Positions 58,441 to 64,000 of a stretch of 64,000 nt of DNA are shown one piece after another. Made by a program: the position numbers and the translations under genes. Position 1 is the stretch's first letter; each line of letters opens with the position of its first letter. Where the stretch lies: NCBI GenBank assembly GCA_023653785.1, contig JAMKCH010014246.1:1-64000 (forward strand), given 5' to 3'. The notes under the pieces are model-generated. The model ran no database searches. It saw nothing but the letters and a program-made list of their open reading frames with translations, and had not been told where the DNA came from. The DNA is from Ophioderma brevispina (Eukaryota > Echinodermata > Ophiuroidea > Amphilepidida > Ophiodermatidae).

Positions 58441-59640
58441 ACTGGGAGGTATAATGTGTACACACTTCCCCGATTTCAAAAAAGATTAAAATAGGTTGAT
58501 TCAACTCATCAAATCAAATCGTCGTTTCAATTAATTTATCAAAGTGTATGTATACACTACAGCATATCTTAATTGAAACAAATATTTTCCCTTCATCATA
58601 TCAAAAGAAGCTGATTTGCTTGTTCAAATAACCAATTTTAATCTTTGTCAAGATAAGTCAATTGTGTACACATTATACTTCCTGGTTTTATAAATCTTCG
58701 TTTACGTTTCATCAAAGTAAGTGATTTTGCTAGTGTGTACATCAACCTGCATGTGATTTATTTTTTGGACAGCAGTGGCAACTGAAGCAATTTTTGCAGC
58801 ATGAAGAGAGGCTGATATTCTGCAAATTATAGAACCAAACAAAAATGGCCTACAAAGATATCACAACAAACCACAACACAGCCCATGTTAGCAAGATCCA
58901 ACCCACAATACATTGCGGTTGACCCTTGCATTTAACCTTAAGCTGGAAAAATCACACCAATGACGCTGGGCTGCATAATTTTAATTTCCGGAAAACGAGG
59001 CTCAATAAAAACTTCCCACTATTGGCAATTCACTGGTATCACCCAACTAAAATTTTAACTTCTCTCTGTTCAATAGAAACACATTTTGTGTTTGGTTTTC
59101 ACAGCAAACACATCTGACAGCTTGGTGGGAACAGTACTGCAGATAATCACACGCCAAAGTTAGAATTGTATATTCACCACTTTGTGAAAACAAGATGAAT
59201 TGCAAGCCTTGCCAACCGTCAATTGGCGGTACCATATTCTTCAAAAATTTTTCTGTGTTTATTTAGCTTAATACAATGTAACTGCCAGCTTGCCTTGCTA
59301 TTCATAATTCAGCTAACATATGTATGCATCCAGTACCCCCCTATGTTTACACTGTGACATAATACTTGCATTCGAAAACTAGGCAGGGCAATCATGCATT
59401 TGAACCCACAACTGCCTTAAAGTCAATATTCATTCCATAGGGGGCGGCCAAGATAGCGTCGATTTTGCCGTTCCCATAAGTTTAGCACGTAATCACTAAA
59501 CTTGACAAATATTCTAAAGTGCGAAAATAGGTTTAATATCAATATTTTTCCACTCAAAATCCTTTGGAGTTGAAGAATCAACTCCAGTGTAAGTATTTTT
59601 GTATGAATACGTACAAACGGATCCTTTTTGAAACGAGGCT
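58441..59640. other. Low-copy AT-rich sequence
   Basis: Nothing recognised. Confidence 0.35.
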
Positions 59641-60150
59641 GTTTGATTAGACCCTCATTTTTCAATCGCAGGGTCGCCGCTATTTATAGCTGCGGCCCAT
59701 AGGGGCAGGGGCCCGGTACCGCCAGAGTGGTTTAGCCTATGCACCACCGTTGAATGATTCGTTGACCTGCATGTAGCAAATCCTCCTCATGTCTCGGCGT
59801 CTTTAAAAACGTTGGTGATGATAGTTTTGGCAGGCACAATTATTCACCACCGACAAAATCAGGCAATTTAGATCGGTCGCGACTCCGTACGGGAATTCCC
59901 ACTCGCCGCTCACTGATCTATTTATAACGCGCACAGTGACTTCACTGTTCAGCTCGTCCAAATTACTCTTCGCAGTTTTGGCGCTACTGATGAAGCTTGG
60001 CCGTCCACCACGCCTGGCAATATTAGCACATTTTTGTGAAGAGCGCCCCCCCAATTTTTCACAAGCAAGGCGGTTCTCGAACCACAATTCTCGCCTGCTT
60101 TCTTGTCATTAAATTGTAAGACACAACAGGCACATCACCAGAGTGCAACT
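59641..60150 (-). promoter_or_regulatory. Candidate promoter: CpG-rich with TATA-like boxes
   Basis: The minus strand has TTATAAATAG (59918-59927) and CTATAAATAG (59680-59689) in a stretch with more CpG than its flanks (CGGTCGCGACTCCGTACGG). A 94-codon minus frame spans 59803-60087. No transcript start can be proved, and a link to the gene downstream is speculative. Confidence 0.25.
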
Positions 60151-60293
60151 GTGCGCTCCAGGTGGTCCCCAAAAAAGTTTTGTCAACCAGAAAAAATCAA
60201 CTCAACTCCACTTTCTTAACTAGTTTTCTTCCCACTATTGCATTTGACACCATAAACGGTACACAATCCCGTGAACACGGACGTCATGCAGAC

Positions 60294-60372
60294 AGACAGC
60301 ATGACAGACAGACGAACAAACAGACGGACGGACGGACGGACAGACAAGACAACAGACAGACAGAATACAGAC
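60294..60372. repeat. (GACA)n/(GACG)n microsatellite
   Basis: Imperfect GACAGACA and GACGGACG units; open frames over it are artefacts. Confidence 0.9.
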
Positions 60373-60994
60373 AGAAAAGTGATTACTACCGTCCTCTGCG
60401 ACAAATTCAGGCGCGAACAAAAATCTGAGATTTTGACATCGGTGCATTGGTACCTGGGCTAGTAAACTATACTATGAATGTTAGCGTCGAAAATGTCTGT
60501 GCCTCACAAACGAGGGAATTTTTTAATTATAATAATATTATCGGGGATCCCGATCACCGACCGTGGATTCAACGGCTCTGGAAAGCGGCCTTCCACATGT
60601 GAAATGCCGGGAAATATAGCGCCATGTATTTCTACGCTCATCCATTATGTTGTTTTAATTGTTCTGCAAGTCAAGTTAGAGCAATATAGGTTATCTTCTC
60701 GAGGTGGCACTATTCATCACGGGACGACATAAACGTAGCATTCCAGCTCTGCCTTAAGTCCAATCTAGGATCACAATTCTAATTACAAATCGCTTTACTT
60801 AATGATAATACTCTTTTCTTAGCATTCTCGTTTGCAGATGTTGTGTTCCTAGAACAATTACCACCTAACTGTACCAAAATCTCAACTTTTGAAAATTGGG
60901 CGAAAAATGTGCCATATTGCTTTAATAATTAAACCCTAACAGTACCAAACACTACAAAATACTGACTGCACCGGTCCCCATGTGGTTTTCCATT

Positions 60995-61390
60995 GCATCA
61001 TCGTCTGAACACGCATAAGGGCAGGAAATGCCTGGCCGGGTATGATCTTGATGTGGCTGCCATAGGTAGACACAGGAGTGGTGCACGGTGGTTTGCTTGG
61101 ATCGAATCCGCCACCACACCTCGACCCTTCTCTTTCTCCCAGGGGACCACAGATCTAGAAAAAGTAGATTCCGGTCTGCTTATACCAGCCTGTACAAAAT
61201 ATTTGTCCCCACTACAATACGCACAATTGGGGTATAGTGAGTGAGTGAGTGAGTGAGTGAGTGAGTGAGGGAGGTGAGTGAGTGAGTGATGATGATGATT
61301 GAGTGAGTGAGTGAGTGAGTGCGTGGGTGAGTAGTTGAGTAGTGAGTGAGTGAAGTGATTGAGTGAGTGAGTGAGTGAAGTGAGTGATAT
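60995..61390 (+). mobile_element. SINE-like element with (GTGA)n tail
   Basis: GGATCGAATCC at 61099-61109 is one base off a pol III B box. The sequence then runs to GCACAATTGGGGTATAGTGA and a (GTGA)n tail to 61387, the layout of a non-LTR-mobilised SINE. Only one copy lies in the window, so the family is unproved. Confidence 0.45.
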
Positions 61391-62627
61391 GGGCAAAGGC
61401 AAAGTGACATAACTAATAAGCTAGGAGGTTATTTGGTTTAATTTCAAGCCACAGGTAGGCTATATGCAAATCGTATCTACATCTACAACTTAGGTACCCA
61501 ACCAACCAAGTCAAAACAAACTGCTTATGTCTTATGCCTGAATGTTTAAGCAACAATTTCCCAAAAGCATTACAGAATTAGTTCAATTCAATCCTATTCT
61601 GGCTGTAAATGTTGTGCAATTCACAATGTCTAATCTATTTTTATTACGCAACACACACACAAAGGTACAGACCAATACTCAACCAAGTGTAATGAATCCA
61701 GAAAATTCATCAGCAAGTCCCAACAGTTTCCAACTCCACAGACAGGATGAAACCTCCTCCTTTCCAAACAGACTATCGATACTCTCAACTGCAACATTCA
61801 AGCATAATGTTACACAACCTGTCCAGTCGTCCCCATTTTCCGTTTTAAAGGTAGTCAAAATTGGTACCCCACTCAAAAAACCAGCTACACAAACATGTTA
61901 TAAGTAGGGGTGAAGTGAACTTGGCCTTCTGCACATGAGAATGTCAGGTTTTACACTGGCACATCACCCATGTGATTTGCATGCTTGCCACTGTGCCGTT
62001 TACTGTACTACATCCAGAAATAGAAAGAGCAAACTAAAGTGGGGGCCTTGTCGCAAATCTGCATGGGTTTTTCCACATCTCCAGTCACTCATAACTCGCC
62101 GATTACACAATCCAAAATTTTCAGTTTCACCCAACTTAATGGATTTTTCAGCCTGTGAAATTATTTGAAGCAAATATGCGAGCTGATAACTCCTAAAATG
62201 ACAGTGCCAATCTAGCGCTAAAAACGGGGGCCTCGTTAATACAGTATGCACATGTTTTAATACCTCCATGAATTCATTGTTTGATGTTTGTATAACTAGA
62301 CCTGATATGGTCACTTTCATATCTCTCCATCATAAATTTTTCAGTAAGTAAATTTTTCACAATGTATAACAAGAATTACTTGTTACAAAATTGGCCGTGA
62401 TAAGTCACAACCATGATGGAGTGTGGGTAAAGCTTAACAGACTTGTATGCAGATACCACACAATCGGTGATTCATGTGAATGGGTAAGTGGTGTTGTCGA
62501 TACATTTTATGTCGACACGCGACATTCATGTCGCCATGAGACATATTACGGCATGTTGCCATATTTTCTACCGAATCGACACACGAAACCGGGTTAAAAT
62601 TACAAAATATTGCAATAAAACCTCTAA
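61391..62627. other. Low-copy sequence
   Basis: Open frames at 61542-61907 (+) and 62000-62320 (-) have no motif or splice support. Confidence 0.3.
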
Positions 62628-62636
62628 ATTACAACC

Positions 62637-62927
62637 CAGAGGTGTATTGAGTCAATCCCACAATGCACCAGTTTTGGGAAATTTCACCTCAACAGGGTCA
62701 TGTGATCCCACAAAAATCCTATTCTTAACACATAAAATCCCGACTTCTATGCTCATTTTCGGCCACAAAGCATTAGTACTTAAGGAATTTTTAGCGAGAT
62801 TATGACATGTCCTGTGGTTCTTAAACTTTTTGGAATACTTTTTATCCCTAAGTACTGACATAAGTTTTGTACAGTACAGTATAGGCACAATGCAATGCAT
62901 TGTGGGATTGATTCAAAACACGCTCTG
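62637..62927. mobile_element. MITE family 9TSD-A with perfect 9-bp duplication
   Basis: ATTACAACC flanks both sides (62628-62636, 62928-62936). Ends CAGAGGTGTATTGAGTCAAT and TTCAAAACACGCTCTG. Colinear with 5706-5999. Confidence 0.85.
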
Positions 62928-63540
62928 ATTACAACCTAAGAATCTTCTTTTCTTACCCTTTGATTACCATGATGATTACGATTCCCAGTTCCAGTACCAG
63001 AGTACGAAAGAATTTATTCTGTTATATTATTACACCACAGCCATGCACTTGGCTCATGCACGTACATGTACGCACAGAGCTCTGCGCGCATGTTGTTATG
63101 GGGTATTTCCCCACGACATCGTATTTAGACTGTAATTCACACCATTTGCTTCGGTTTGGAGGAATAAGAGATGTCCTGGGCAGGAAGGTGTATAAAACTT
63201 AGTAGATAAGTGAATACATAAACAAAATACTGACAGCAATAAACTTCACATGACGATAATATATTTTACCCATCCAGTAGATAATTACGGTTAACCGCGA
63301 TCATTACATAATATTCTGAGAATCGCCTTTGTTCATGATGCTGAATCTGCTAGTAAGGCTCGAGTAATTAAACATGGTAGCCGGCCAACGATTTGGATAG
63401 TAATTGGGTAGGAATATACTCGCACTACAGTTGGAAGAGTTAATTAATATTTAACTTTCAGTACAACAATTTTCAAGAAAAGGGTACTTTCAATTACTCC
63501 ACAGATTGGGAAAGCTATTCCAGGGCAACTTTTTGGCATG

Positions 63541-63903
63541 TTAAAGGTGCAACAGGAGATTTCAAATAACAGGTGTGCCTAAAAAATGTGAAAATTCTGA
63601 TTTTCGCACTGGTGTAAAGCTTTCTACCAAAAATATCCCTATCTGAAAGGATTAAGCTGAGAACTGTTTCTTTGGTACAAAAATTGTGTAATTTGCAATT
63701 TCCTATAGGAGCAAATACAAAATTCAGCCTATGTTTTCTATTGAAATACATGTATAAGCATAAACAAATCACTTTTTGTTTTCATTTTAAGTTATTTCTG
63801 TAGTGAAATAAAAGGTAACTATTAAGTGTCTAATCTATATGCAATCACTACATATCACAGAAAATATGCATGGATGACATGAAATCTCTCGTTGCACCTC
63901 TAA
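63541..63903. mobile_element. MITE family TTAA-1 copy, reverse orientation
   Basis: Ends TTAAAGGTGCAACAGGAGAT and AAATCTCTCGTTGCACCTCTAA. Internal blocks are those of 34251-34596, inverted. Confidence 0.75.
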
Positions 63904-64000
63904 CTTGTCCACATGGATAGAAGATTCCAATATTGTAAATTGTCCAGTGTAATATGCTTATTACGAGTATGTTGCTTATATTGCAGGGTGATTTGGGTAA

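Noticed and set aside
60998..61410. His/Ser/Leu-rich minus-strand frames
   Set aside because: Translations of the (GTGA)n microsatellite.

Overview
The window looks like nuclear DNA from an animal, probably a marine invertebrate; an echinoderm or similar deuterostome is a guess. It is AT-rich, has no open reading frame above about 155 codons, and shows no bacterial gene order, ribosome binding sites or CRISPR array. It does contain spliced-exon signals, a tRNA-derived SINE with a B box, degenerate TTAGGG-type interstitial telomeric blocks, and very many small inverted-repeat transposons (MITEs). No transposase or reverse transcriptase could be read, so nearly all mobile DNA here is non-autonomous.

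Gene content. The only protein-coding signal I can support is a multi-exon gene on the minus strand. Short exons with splice-site dinucleotides lie at about 44.4, 38.6, 35.5, 35.1, 28.0 and 25.4 kb. The terminal exon at 23.9 kb has a stop codon, followed by AATAAA about 160 bases downstream. The seven exons can be joined without breaking reading-frame phase. I do not recognise the protein. Weaker candidate exons lie at 49.9 and 43.4 kb, and a TATA-bearing CpG-rich stretch at 59.6-60.15 kb could be an upstream promoter.

Layout. 1-4.6 kb: mostly unique AT-rich DNA with MITE remnants. 4.6-5.3 kb: a foldback inside a SINE inside a MITE. 5.7-11 kb: MITEs, foldbacks and a repeat carrying a nuclear-receptor DR1 motif. 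12.2-14.5 kb: three telomere-like blocks with a duplicated flank and a long-TIR element. 15-23.5 kb: MITEs, foldbacks and an inverted minisatellite. 23.7-44.5 kb: the minus-strand gene, its introns filled with MITEs, SINEs, tandem duplications (30.3-31.8 kb) and a three-copy satellite (34.7-35.1 kb). 43.4-48.0 kb: CpG-bearing low-copy DNA, a G-poor tract and a dispersed GACGGACGGAATG motif. 48-54 kb: MITEs and an interrupted repeat with a GC-rich multi-hairpin. 54.6-57.3 kb: a mosaic of duplicated palindromes. 57.3-64 kb: mostly unique DNA with microsatellites, SINE-like and MITE copies.

The most interesting points are these. The unrecognised gene has two 3' splice sites with copies of the same MITE inserted 10-20 bases upstream, so the MITE ends now form the pyrimidine tract. 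Several MITE families share TTAA/AGGTGC-like ends, and two others share 9-bp target duplications and an ACAATGCATTG core. The only four A-tracts of 20-22 bases I noticed each sit at the junction of a local duplication, which may expose an assembly or duplication mechanism.
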